Shown piece after piece: positions 34,826-42,475 of a stretch of 64,000 nt of DNA. Positions within the stretch are counted from its first letter, which is position 1. Every line of letters begins with the position of its first letter. The position numbers and the translations under genes are program-made. The DNA is from Catonia carolina. Taxonomy: Eukaryota; Arthropoda; Insecta; Hemiptera; Achilidae. The stretch spans positions 1,054,001-1,118,000 of the forward strand of contig JAQMRL010000040.1 in NCBI GenBank assembly GCA_035578175.1. Reading direction: 5' to 3'. Below the pieces are notes generated by a model. That model did not search any database. It was not told the origin of the DNA and was given only the letters and a program-made list of their open reading frames with translations.

Positions 34826-35786
34826 CAGGTTGACTCCCATGAGACACGTATACGTCTCTCACCAGATCTGTAAAATTTACTTTTGAGAGACTGATCCGTC
34901 TCTCACGTAATAGTGTTTTTAATAGAATCGAGAGACAGAATGGATGCTCGTTTGCTTTGAATCATTTACTGGCTGTTAGAAATGAGTTCAAAAAACATTT
35001 CCCCAGTCATAGTTCGTGATTTACTTGATCCGATCAAGTCAAAAATGAGTCGGTGAGACTTGACAGCTTATTATTACTATTACATAATATTGACTATTAT
35101 TATAGTTTATTATTGCATTATTAATCATGTTTTAATAATATTATAAATGAAAAATCATTTTATCTTTTAATGTTTTATGGTTTTCACACAACAACATTTT
35201 TTGCATTGTAAAAGTTGACTCCGGTCAGTGCCTCTACGTAGACAACTGGTACTCAAGTTTACCACTCGCCCAACAACTGCCGGCCGCATTGGCACAGTTG
35301 GTAACGTGCTCGCCTCTCATCATGCGGTCTTGGGTTCGAATCCCATTCAGGCACGGCATTTTTTCATACGTTACAAAAAATCATTTCATCATTCACCGTC
35401 TGCATTAGCAGTAATTGCAGAACAGTCGGACGTTAAACCAAAAAAAAAAAAAAAAAAAACAACAACTGCTTGATAGAGACGCATCAACGATATTTATGTA
35501 CGTAGTTTTATTGAAAAATAGCCCAAAGTAAATTATTTATAAAATTAATATTTTTATAGAAATACACGTCAAATTTGAGTGAGACACACATCAGTCTTTC
35601 ACACTAAATTTGATTTTTTACTCTTCAGTACCTGATCAGTCTTTCACCTAAAAAACAGCGCCAAAAAATTTAAGCCTTACAATATTCTAGATTTGAAAGA
35701 AAATTAATTAAAAAAAGCAAAGGAACCATACAACAGGTACGGGGTTTTTAAGCAAAACTGCAAAAATTACCTTGGGAGTCAACTTG
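34826..35786 (+). mobile_element. piggyBac-like non-autonomous element
   Basis: TTAA at 34822-34825 and 35787-35790 flanks ends CAGGTTGACTCCCA and TGGGAGTCAACTTG, an imperfect inverted repeat. TTAA duplication is diagnostic of piggyBac-type transposition. There is no transposase. Near both ends are GAGAC/GTCTC motifs (GAGACACGTATACGTCTC is palindromic). SINE-D inserted at 35281-35459. Confidence 0.65.
35281..35459 (+). mobile_element. SINE-D, tRNA-derived, with TSD
   Basis: The tRNA-like head has an A-box-like TGGCACAGTTGG and B box GGTTCGAATCC, followed by a short body and a poly-A tail. The 10-bp duplication CAACAACTGC is at 35271-35280 and 35460-35469. Confidence 0.88.
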
Positions 35787-35794
35787 TTAATATA

Positions 35795-35848
35795 ACGGGT
35801 GTTTTATTAAGGACGCAACCCTGATTATAAAAAGATAGAAGTAATACA
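35795..35848 (+). repeat. Left half of an 84-bp unit split by the Polinton-like element
   Basis: GGGTGTTTTATTAAGGACGC through GAAGTAATACA matches the 84-bp satellite units at 51953-54766. Together with the right flank starting AATACATCGG it restores one unit exactly around the duplicated AATACA. Confidence 0.9.
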
Positions 35849-35881
35849 AGTAGTGTAAAAATGAGAGATCCAGCACAACCT

Positions 35882-35926
35882 TGACCTTTGACCCGGCGGT
35901 TCTAGAGCAACCTTGACCTTTGACCT
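35882..35926 (-). promoter_or_regulatory. Two DR1 nuclear-receptor motifs, left tip
   Basis: The minus strand reads GGGTCAAAGGTCA (35882-35894) and AGGTCAAAGGTCA (35914-35926). The second is the exact DR1 consensus bound by HNF4 and RXR/USP-type receptors. Function here is inferred from motif only. Confidence 0.5.
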
Positions 35927-35934
35927 CGACTTTG

Positions 35935-36145
35935 AAAAAAAAAAAAAAAAAAAAAAAATCCCGCAAAAAAAAAAAAAAAAAAAAAAAACCGCCAAAAAAA
36001 AAAAAAAAAAATCAAAAAAATCCCGCCAAAAAAAAAAAAAAAAAAAAAACCGCCAAAAAAAAAAAAAAAAAATCAAAAAAATCCCGCCAAAAAAAAAAAA
36101 AAAAAAAAAAAAAAACCCCGCCAAAAAAAAAAAAAAAAAAAAAAC
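35935..36145 (+). repeat. A-tract/CCCGCC minisatellite in left TIR
   Basis: Runs of 14-27 A separated by TCCCGCC, CCGCC or TC. The same tract, as T runs, is in the right arm (51731-51866). Long lysine/phenylalanine ORFs across it are artefacts. Confidence 0.85.
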
Positions 36146-36641
36146 CCGCACGCGCGCGCACACACGAAAAATTTGGCAAAGTTCCAAACCCGATTTTCTC
36201 CGCAACCGCTGGGCCGATTTTGATGCGGACGGCACCCACGTGACCGGGAGATCGAGATCTACAAGATAAGCCTTAATCCGTAGCCGTATCCCCGATGGAA
36301 CCCGAGATAGCTTGTAACACGTGACCAGGGGGTCGGATCGACGAGGTTCAGGTGCGCGCAGGATCCGGACGCTCCGTAGACCGCGTTACGTCCGGTTTCG
36401 ACCGTTAGGTTCTTTCGGGACCCTAAATATATAAATTTAGGAAATATGTTACCGTCAAAAAATAACGCGGGACGGACCGCAAGACTCGTCGCACCACCCG
36501 CAGGACATCCGTAGCACTACCCGACGAGGTGAAGACTAATGATTGGGGCGATGAAATCTGTTTATTTGCAACTCTATTTTTTAATTTTGACAATGACGCA
36601 TGTTGTTGTTACGAGTCACGTGGCATGCGCGTGCCTTTCAT

Positions 36642-37481
36642 TGACGTCATTCGTTTTTTATCTATGCACGTGACAGACTATTGATTCAGATGATGCAACT
36701 TGTTATTGCAATTAAAGATGATGCAACGTGTTTACTTTGTTTATTTGCAGTGACGTCATCCGTTACCCGCCGTTCGGATCGTCGAGGTTCAGGTGCGCGC
36801 AGGATCAGGACATTCCGTGGAACGCGTTACGTCCGGTTTCGGCCGTTAGGTTCTTTAGGGATCCAAAATATATAAATTTAGGAAATTTCGTTTCGGAACA
36901 CCCTATACTTTGTTTTATTCGCATTGACGTCATCCGTTTTTTATCTGTGCACGCGCCGGACCATCGATCAGGATGATGCAACTTGTTTATTGCAATAAAT
37001 TTTTCTAGACGATGCAACTCTATTCTTTTAATTTTGACAATGTCACATGCTGTTTGTTACGAGTCACGCTGCATGCGCGTGCCTTTCATTGACGTCATAA
37101 AACTTGTTATTGCAATTAAAGACGATTCAGCGTGTTTACTTTGTTTATTTGCAGTGACGTCATCCGTTTTTTATCTGTGCACGCGCCCGACCATCGATCG
37201 GGATGATGCAACCTGTTTATTACAATTAATTTTTCTAGATGATGCAACATATCATCCGTTAAAGTCACGGGCCGTCGACTCAGCGATAAGGTGTTTGTTT
37301 CAATTTTTAAAAAAACCGTTGACGTCATACCGCTTGTTATTCTCATTATGTACACAGAACCGCTGACTCAGCGTTTCCAATGCATTAGCATAGGAGAATT
37401 ATGTGTATAAAAGCGCGCCGATTTTCCCATCGAATCATAACTCTACTGCCAGTAGTATCCACTGCCAGTCCGCTGACGTCA
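36642..37481 (+). promoter_or_regulatory. Cluster of seven CRE palindromes, left arm
   Basis: TGACGTCA occurs at 36642, 36751, 36925, 37090, 37155, 37320 and 37474. They sit in partly repeated blocks, often before TCCGTTTTTTATCTG, and next to GATGATGCAAC motifs. TGACGTCA is the full CREB/ATF site. Copies also occur in the right arm (50703 and 50813). Enhancer function is inferred. Confidence 0.6.
37406..37440 (+). promoter_or_regulatory. TATA promoter for rightward transcription
   Basis: TATAAAAG at 37406-37413, then CCCATCGAATCATAAC about 25-30 bp downstream as probable start. The right arm has the same arrangement in reverse, and a diverged copy precedes the metalloproteinase. Conservation in three places supports a real promoter. 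Confidence 0.75.
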
Positions 37482-37524
37482 CAGTTCTTCTGATTCATCT
37501 CTACCTACCTACCGCTAATTGAAG
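37436..37524 (+). other. Non-coding leader exon 1 with splice donor
   Basis: From the predicted start to GAAG|GTGAGT (GT at 37525-37526), a consensus 5' splice site. No ATG-initiated ORF of note. The right arm has the same exon end in reverse (boundary at 50234/50233). Acceptors downstream lie just before most cargo ORFs. Confidence 0.65.
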
Positions 37525-38057
37525 GTGAGTTTTTATTCTACTTTAAGCAATCAAATTAAACTTTAAATATTTTTAAATTTTAAAAGACTTTAGCACTTTT
37601 ATGAAATATGCACTTTGAATCTTTTATAAAAATTAAAACCTAAAATCTGTTTATAAAATTATGACGTAGAACCTCGTACGAATTTAACGACGGGTAACAC
37701 GTTGCCGGTACAGCAACAACACCAGTTTTAGCCGTTGTTGGTACAACAACAACCGAACAACACCAGTTTCAGCGTTTACTATTATAAATACGGAATAACA
37801 ATTTCCATACCTAAATTAAATTGTTCCAACCGCATGTCGGTAGTTTAGTAACGTATGTAAAACGCTCGTTCACTGAATATTTAGTCTGTTGTTGTAATCT
37901 GCAACAACACAACAACCGATACCGACTTAAACGTAGAATTAAATAAATTTGAACTTAAAATCTTCTTATAAAATTAATACTTTGAATAGTCGAACTTAGA
38001 ACGTAGTGGTATTAAAACGAGTCTCTAATGCGTGTTTCTGGTTTTGTTCTGTTTTAG

Positions 38058-38152
38058 TTTAAAATACCATCCGCCACCACCGCCAGCAACAACAACAACC
38101 AACAACAACAACAACAAAATCAATTTGTTTGATCAACAGCTCATATTTAAAG
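38058..38152 (+). other. Candidate leader exon 2a (CCA/CAA-rich)
   Basis: Preceded by TCTGTTTTAG and followed by AAAG|GTTGGT. One reading frame (LKYHPPPPPATTTT) is open throughout. It is a paralogue of 38304-38444, and about 40 bp of upstream intron (ACGAGTCTCTAATGCGTG) is duplicated too. Confidence 0.45.
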
Positions 38153-38303
38153 GTTGGTCTTATTATAAATACTATACTGGAATAATAATTTACATACTAA
38201 AAATAAAGGGATATTTGTTTAGCAAAGCGAATCCGAGTAAATATTTAATTTAGAAACCCTTGACGAGTCTCTAATGCGTGTTTCTGTTTTTGTTACGTTT
38301 CAG

Positions 38304-38444
38304 TTTAAAATCGACCTCACCACCACCGCTACCACCACCATCACCACCATCAACACCAACAACAACAACAAAATCGACCATCGCCACCGCCGCTACCACC
38401 ATCACCGCCAACAACTAGTGTTACGCACAAGCCTTCATTTAAAG
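38304..38444 (+). other. Candidate leader exon 2b (CCA/CAA-rich)
   Basis: Preceded by TACGTTTCAG and followed by AAAG|GTTAGC. It begins with the same TTTAAAAT as exon 2a. The longest open frame differs from that of 2a, so it may be untranslated. Confidence 0.45.
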
Positions 38445-38683
38445 GTTAGCCTTATTTTAAAATACAATATTTGTACTAACTACATATGATTAGTTTTGCA
38501 TTGTATGTAATACCGAATATTATATCATACTAATAAATATATTAATCAGTAGCCTTTACTATAATTATACCTAAAACTTAAAGTTTGAACTTACTGTAGT
38601 AACTAAGAGAGGCAATTTATATGCCAGTGTACCGTCGAGATCTTTGATAGACGATGAACCATCGTTTTTGTTTTACAGCAAGT

Positions 38684-38929
38684 ATGCGGACATTGAGGGT
38701 AGTGCTCCCAAAAATACAAGGGAGGATTTGGGGACATAGGATCTGGGCTGGGGAGATGAAGGCGCTCCTCTTCGTGCCTGAGGCTGGGGATTGCATGTCG
38801 GCATGGGTAGACATGCATACCCTTCGGGAGCTGGGGTTGTACGAGGAATTCCATGCATACCTAGATTCCCTTCGATCTACAACCCCAAGGAAGACCCGGT
38901 CTAGGAGAAGAAGGAGAATGATGAAATAG
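38684..38929 (+). CDS. Small basic protein with C-terminal Arg cluster
   Basis: 81 residues, function not recognised. The start is the ATG 5 bp after a 3' splice site (TTGTTTTACAG, ending 38678); an upstream in-frame ATG at 38654 lies within the presumed intron. It opens with IWGHRIWAGEMKALLF, has a DMHTLRELGLYEEFHAYLDSL helix and ends TRSRRRRRMMK, a likely nuclear or nucleic-acid-binding tail. A splice-donor-like sequence (TAG|GTAATT) follows the stop. No counterpart is seen in the right arm. The pattern 'acceptor-ATG-ORF-donor' matches the neighbouring cargo ORFs. Confidence 0.55.
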   Translation: MRTLRVVLPKIQGRIWGHRIWAGEMKALLFVPEAGDCMSAWVDMHTLRELGLYEEFHAYLDSLRSTTPRKTRSRRRRRMMK

Positions 38930-39065
38930 GTAATTTTATTATTTAGATGTTATGAACTTGGCGGTTCGACATAGGAATAAAATTATACCTAAAACTTAAG
39001 ACTTTGACTAGCTGACCTTAGAACGTAGTAGTATTAAAAATCGTTTTATATTTTCTGTTGACATC

Positions 39066-39191
39066 ATGATTTACGCTATAACAATATTCTTATGCGTTAT
39101 AGCGTTACTGTTCATAGTACTGCTTTACCTGCTATACAAAATCTACGTCATGATAGTAGGTGAGTGTAGCGCCACATCAATCTCAAAATAA
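39066..39191 (+). CDS. Membrane microprotein, left-arm copy
   Basis: 41 residues. Residues 4-26 form one strongly hydrophobic segment (AITIFLCVIALLFIVLLYLL), followed by KIY and a short hydrophilic tail ending SATSISK. It is almost identical to the right-arm copy at 49628-49777 on the other strand, which reads on for eight more residues because its AAATAA is AAAGAA. A single-span membrane protein is predicted. A GGTGAGT inside the tail could be a splice donor. Preservation of the ORF in both arms suggests it is, or was, expressed. Confidence 0.5.
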   Translation: MIYAITIFLCVIALLFIVLLYLLYKIYVMIVGECSATSISK

Positions 39192-39247
39192 AAATCTCTA
39201 TGCTATTTTGTTTAATACATACGGTATTTAACTATTTTGTTATAGAG

Positions 39248-39742
39248 ATGTCACAACATAATGGCCTAACACCCGCCCAAATAGACGGGTTGTTAGAGGG
39301 GGGCGATCCGAATGAAGAGGTTCCTCAAACATCGCGTAGGGGTTCTCCATCCTTGCTGGAGTTTGTGACCAACTACCCGGATTGGATGGAGGAAGATGAG
39401 GAGACAGTAATCATCTACCATGATGTGCCTCCTCCGACAACCCAGAGGGACCCCATTTCGTTTGGATCACCAACACTTTCCATTGATACTGCTTCACCAA
39501 CGCCATCGATACCATCACAACATGCGTCTCATTCTCCATCCCCCTCACCTATGCCGCCTACATTATGCAGAGCCTGCTACAACCATCCCAACGTAGTCAG
39601 ATGTCCGGTATGTTTGGATAGAGTACCTAACCGAGTGCTGCTACCATGCCGGCATGTGACATGCACAGTGTGTTGGTCGCAGCTGCGGCATTGTCCCAAG
39701 TGTAGGAAACGGATTGAAGGAAATATAACAATCTTCCTGTGA
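39248..39742 (+). CDS. IAP-type RING finger protein (E3 ligase)
   Basis: 164 residues, counted from the ATG 2 bp after the acceptor TTTTGTTATAG. Residues 1-105 are low-complexity, rich in Ser/Pro/Thr and acidic residues. The C-terminal RING is C3HC4: C119, C122, C134, H136, C139, C142, C149 and C152, ending in RIEGNITIFL. This closely resembles the C-terminal RING of inhibitor-of-apoptosis proteins, including the final hydrophobic tail that IAP RINGs use for dimerisation. Such RINGs transfer ubiquitin to substrates or to themselves. Unlike normal IAPs this ORF has no BIR domain; BIRs are in a separate ORF 1.7 kb downstream. The first codons are duplicated, decayed, in the right arm. Confidence 0.85.
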   Translation: MSQHNGLTPAQIDGLLEGGDPNEEVPQTSRRGSPSLLEFVTNYPDWMEEDEETVIIYHDVPPPTTQRDPISFGSPTLSIDTASPTPSIPSQHASHSPSPSPMPPTLCRACYNHPNVVRCPVCLDRVPNRVLLPCRHVTCTVCWSQLRHCPKCRKRIEGNITIFL

Positions 39743-39835
39743 GGTTAGTAGTTTTATCGTGTAGCAATACGAAAAAAGTAAATACATCCTGAACGACCGC
39801 TGTTACAACGTGTTATTTGTTTCAGAATCCTAGGC

Positions 39836-39960
39836 GGAGACGAGAAATAAGTTGACGGACCAACGGAGAGGCAACGAGCGGTTGATAATTATTGAAAGGT
39901 AAGATGGAAACAGAACTTGTAACTAAATTTACAACACCATAATTATTTGCAGGTTAGAGT
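39836..39960 (+). repeat. Duplicated exon/intron cassette, copy 1
   Basis: Includes GACGGACCAACGGAGAGGCA, a GAAAG|GTAAGATGG donor and ACAGAACTTGTAACTAAATT. Repeated at 40436-40555 with few differences. The cassette precedes each CHHC ORF, so the two ORFs arose by tandem duplication of the ORF with its splice signals. Confidence 0.8.
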
Positions 39961-40064
39961 TGTCGACGTAAATTTTGACTGTTTTGTTTAGTAAACTATT
40001 AATATGTAACCTAATGATCATTGCAAAAACGGTAACGTAACTTCTTTGTTTATCGCCTTGCAGG

Positions 40065-40436
40065 ATGAATAGCCAAAGCAATAACACAATTGTTTGTCGA
40101 CATGACGGTCTGCATAGGGTCAATATGGTTATTTGCCCCTATGACAAGTCGCACGTTATTGAACCTGGCAGGCTGATGAGACATCTGTACCGTTGCTCCC
40201 GTAACCACCGTGAGTCCGATTTGGTTGTATGTAAATACAACTGTACCCACCTCATCGAGGAGAAGGAGATGTCGCGACATCTGGAAGAGTGTCCCGATTC
40301 CTGGAAGAAACACTGTAGCATCAGGCAGGGAATACGGTTCGAAGCCGAGTTAATGCATATCCAGATGCCACCGTCGGCTGAGAATTGGGAGAAGGAGATG
40401 TCGCGACATCCTGCAGAATCCGAGGCGGGGATATAA
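40065..40436 (+). CDS. CHHC zinc-finger protein, GTSF1/U11-48K type (copy 1)
   Basis: 123 residues. The ATG is 1 bp after the acceptor CGCCTTGCAG. Two perfect C-x5-H-x9-H-x3-C fingers: C24, H30, H40, C44 and C56, H62, H72, C76, the first starting CPYDKSH. This finger is known from spliceosomal U11-48K, TRM13 and the gametocyte-specific factor family (GTSF1, Drosophila Asterix), where two tandem fingers near the N-terminus bind RNA. GTSF1 proteins assist Piwi-directed silencing. Finger spacing and protein size fit GTSF1 best. The C-terminus has a repeated WEKEMSRHPAE motif that echoes the second finger region, suggesting internal duplication. A role in countering or borrowing the host piRNA pathway is inference. 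Confidence 0.8.
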   Translation: MNSQSNNTIVCRHDGLHRVNMVICPYDKSHVIEPGRLMRHLYRCSRNHRESDLVVCKYNCTHLIEEKEMSRHLEECPDSWKKHCSIRQGIRFEAELMHIQMPPSAENWEKEMSRHPAESEAGI

Positions 40437-40581
40437 AATAAGGTGACGGACCAACGGAGAGGCATCGACCAGTTGATAACTATTGAAAGGTAAGATGGAA
40501 ACAGAACTTGTAACCAAATTTACAACACCAGAATTATTTCCAGGTTAGAGTTGACGACGCAAATTTTGGTTTATTTTCAGG

Positions 40582-40857
40582 ATGTCGGCATTCAGCACCC
40601 GATACCTTGATTGCCCGTTCAGGAGGCATCACCTGTTCACACCCAAGGACCTGATACGACACACCGTCCACTGTTGGAAGGAGAACGGGAGGCCTGACCG
40701 TATAAAGTGTATATTTAACAAGGAGCATTATATAGAGCCACACTTATGGACGCGTCACATCACCAAGGAGTGTATGTATTCCTGGGCGATCCTAGACGAA
40801 TTACCATTGGATGGCGATGAAGAGCTCCAATCATATGTAAATATACAGATTATATAA
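40582..40857 (+). CDS. CHHC zinc-finger protein, GTSF1/U11-48K type (copy 2)
   Basis: 91 residues. The ATG is 1 bp after the acceptor TTTATTTTCAG. Finger 1 is C11, H17, H27, C31 (C-x5-H-x9-H-x3-C); finger 2 is C43, H49, H59, C64 with one extra residue before the last Cys. The tail is acidic (LPLDGDEELQSY). It shares upstream intron and leader sequence with copy 1, so they are tandem paralogues, but the proteins are strongly diverged while the fingers are kept. That implies selection on the fingers. GTAAGT at 40865-40870 shortly after the stop may be a donor for further splicing. Confidence 0.8.
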   Translation: MSAFSTRYLDCPFRRHHLFTPKDLIRHTVHCWKENGRPDRIKCIFNKEHYIEPHLWTRHITKECMYSWAILDELPLDGDEELQSYVNIQII

Positions 40858-40928
40858 ATTAGCTGTAAGTAGGTTACTGTTCATAGTCGTTACAGAATGG
40901 CAATATGACTTGCGATTTCAGCGCAGAG

Positions 40929-41247
40929 ATGGATAGGGGGTATTACAGGACTCTAAGATCACATTACGACGAAGACACATGCAAGTTCAACAGTCAATAC
41001 CGATTGCAGACCTGCTACGAGAGGAACAACAGAGCTTCACACGTAAACCACGTATTACTGTAAGCCTACGCGATGTGTGAATTTTGCGATAGACGCTAGT
41101 AATCTTTTATTTCATTGTTGCAGGCGTCTACGAAAGGAGGAAGAGTACCGCAGGAGACTAATACGGTTTCGGAAAGAGCTGCTGGAACTACAACACAGAA
41201 TTCTAGTCTATTCGACCCGGAAGACCCTCGAACGCATGTCCCTCTGA
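40929..41247 (+). CDS. Two-exon ORF with basic helical C-terminus
   Basis: Unrecognised. The ATG is 7 bp after an acceptor (GCGATTTCAG). Exon 1 (40929-41059) ends at ACT|GTAAGC; exon 2 starts after TTCATTGTTGCAG at 41124. Joining them removes 64 bp and keeps one frame of 84 residues ending at TGA 41245-41247; unspliced, it stops one codon into the intron. Exon 1 has a Cys/His-containing stretch (DTCKFNSQYRLQTCYERNN) that may be a decayed CHHC finger. Exon 2 is a charged amphipathic stretch (LRKEEEYRRRLIRFRKELLE) likely to form a coiled coil. The neighbour order suggests a third diverged member of the CHHC series. Confidence 0.5.
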
Positions 41248-41513
41248 ATTCTTCCTCGGAAGGAGCCATTTACAGCGACAACTGGCGGATAAGCTGCGTA
41301 CTAGGCGACATCGAGTGTTCGGAGGAATTCTACGGGATAATCCAGGGCACGTTCCCACAAGCCTTCGCTCATTACCTCGATCCGCTAGAGCTGCTGCTAG
41401 AATTTCCTTCGCCTATTTCGTTCGCCGCCTTGGCAGATTCGCTCAAAGACTACGTAGACAGCCTTGTGTTCGACATCGACCATGTTTGTAAAAATGGTAC
41501 TGCTGAGCCGTAG
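41239..41513 (+). CDS. Overlapping ORF before the BIR protein, unrecognised
   Basis: Open from the splice acceptor at 41123 to a TAG at 41511-41513 with no ATG near its start; it could be an exon read in phase 0 or part of the BIR gene. The sequence looks protein-like (ISCVLGDIECSEEFYGIIQG, HYLDPLELLLEFPSPIS, ADSLKDYVDSLVFDIDHVC) and is acidic and helical. It overlaps exon 2 of the upstream spliced ORF and the first 50 bp of the BIR ORF in different frames. I cannot assign a start or function. Confidence 0.35.
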
Positions 41514-41973
41514 GATGATGGATGCCGATAAACCGGACCTCGAAAGATGCGGTCTGATCCACTGCTCAGACTCCAATCGCGCGACTTGTAAAGAATGCGG
41601 ATGGTGGAACTCTTCCGATACCACTCTACTACACGCGAGTAAAAATCACATCCTCTCGAGTCCGGAATGTAGTTTAGGCAAAGAAGTAATGGAATGCTAC
41701 AGATTTTTTCAAGACGTCGCAGAAGTCTCCGAAATAATCTTTGAAGAAACATTTGATAAGTGGCCTCATGAATCTCCTCGGGTGAACGACCTCGTAAAAT
41801 CGGGGTTCTACTATACGGGTATACTAGACGTCACTGCATGTATCGAATGCGGCGTAGAGCTATACCAATGGAGAGTCGACGACGATCCAGATACCGAACA
41901 TAGGAAGGCTTCGCCATATTGCCCGTTAGTAAATAGAAGAAGAAAAACTCGCAAGAGAATAAACCGAAGGTGA
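41464..41973 (+). CDS. IAP-like protein with two BIR domains, no RING
   Basis: 169 residues. BIR domains bind caspases or IAP-antagonist peptides through a zinc fold with the pattern C-x2-C-x16-H-x6-C. Two such cores are present with exact spacing: C42, C45, H62, C69 and C126, C129, H146, C153. The second is a full BIR (DKWPHESPRVNDLVKSGFYY, then CIECG, ending PYC); the first lacks the usual N-terminal helix. The tail is very basic (RRRKTRKRINRR). Cellular and baculoviral IAPs usually join BIRs to a C-terminal RING; here the RING is in a separate upstream ORF. AATAAA signals follow at about 42006 and 42040. The true start may lie in an upstream exon. Confidence 0.85.
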   Translation: MCSTSTMFVKMVLLSRRMMDADKPDLERCGLIHCSDSNRATCKECGWWNSSDTTLLHASKNHILSSPECSLGKEVMECYRFFQDVAEVSEIIFEETFDKWPHESPRVNDLVKSGFYYTGILDVTACIECGVELYQWRVDDDPDTEHRKASPYCPLVNRRRKTRKRINRR

Positions 41974-42059
41974 TCGATGTAGGCTTCTTCATATTGTCAG
42001 TTGTTAAATAAAAAACTCTAAGGCTGTAATATTTAATCAATAAATGTACATATTAAAAA

Positions 42060-42207
42060 ATAACGTCTGTTCCTTTCAAAATCCTCATTTAACCTAGATA
42101 TAAGCAGTGTCGCTCTCAGTGCAACGCACGATGAGCTTGAGAAGTGGTATAGCGCGAGCTTCACAAGCAAGCCCGCAGGAACTATTCCACCGTAAACGTA
42201 GAGCTGA
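42060..42207 (+). pseudogene. Integrase 5' fragment, left-arm inverted copy
   Basis: TTAACCTAGATATAAGCAGTG through CCCGCAGGAAC matches, in inverse orientation, the sequence upstream of and including the first codons of the integrase at 48960-49110. It has a 2-bp deletion (GCGCGAGC for GCGCGCGAGC) that shifts the frame. A SINE-B fragment follows at 42208. So the inverted-repeat relationship between arms extends to this inner point. Confidence 0.8.
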
Positions 42208-42475
42208 TACATGGTCAGAAAATTGAATGACTGAGTCATTTAAGAGCTGAAGAGGTAGAGGTGTAAAAGACACTAATCAGATTTATATTCTCTGTAAGTA
42301 AAGAATGTCATTATACAGCCAGACCTTATGGTGAATGATGTGATGGTATCATTTGCGGAGTGGAAGATATGTGATTTTCAGAGGGCTCGGCTTGCTGATA
42401 AGCATACTTTTCCACTCGGTGAGGAAGGCAACTGTAAAACATCTCACTCCTCGTTTTACTTAGTAAAACAGAAAA
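42208..42475 (+). mobile_element. SINE-B, partial
   Basis: From ACATGGTCAG to ACTTAGTAAAAC. Both the 5' end and the (AAC)n tail are missing, and the 32-bp array begins where the tail should be. Confidence 0.7.

Larger units (their letters stand above)
35849..39310 (+). repeat. Left terminal inverted repeat arm
   Basis: Order: tip with two DR1 motifs, A-rich minisatellite, GC-rich block (36146-36540), repeated CRE-containing blocks, TATA, leader exon, AAC/CAA-rich segment, membrane microprotein ORF and the 5' end of the RING ORF. The right arm repeats these except about 0.9 kb of extra exons at 38020-38930. Homology fades just inside the RING ORF (TAACACCCGCCCAAATAGAC against TAACACCCGCTCAAAATAGA). 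Confidence 0.8.

Noticed and set aside
35913..36269. Lysine-rich and phenylalanine-rich ORFs
   Set aside because: Products of the A/T homopolymer minisatellite in the TIR; the same happens at 51606-51988.
40065..40436. Classical C2H2 zinc finger
   Set aside because: The ligand order is Cys-His-His-Cys with 5/9/3 spacing, not C2H2.
42208..42475. Short ORF at 42328-42510 before the array
   Set aside because: It is SINE-B sequence running into the array; the same frame appears in other SINE-B copies (for example near 29654).
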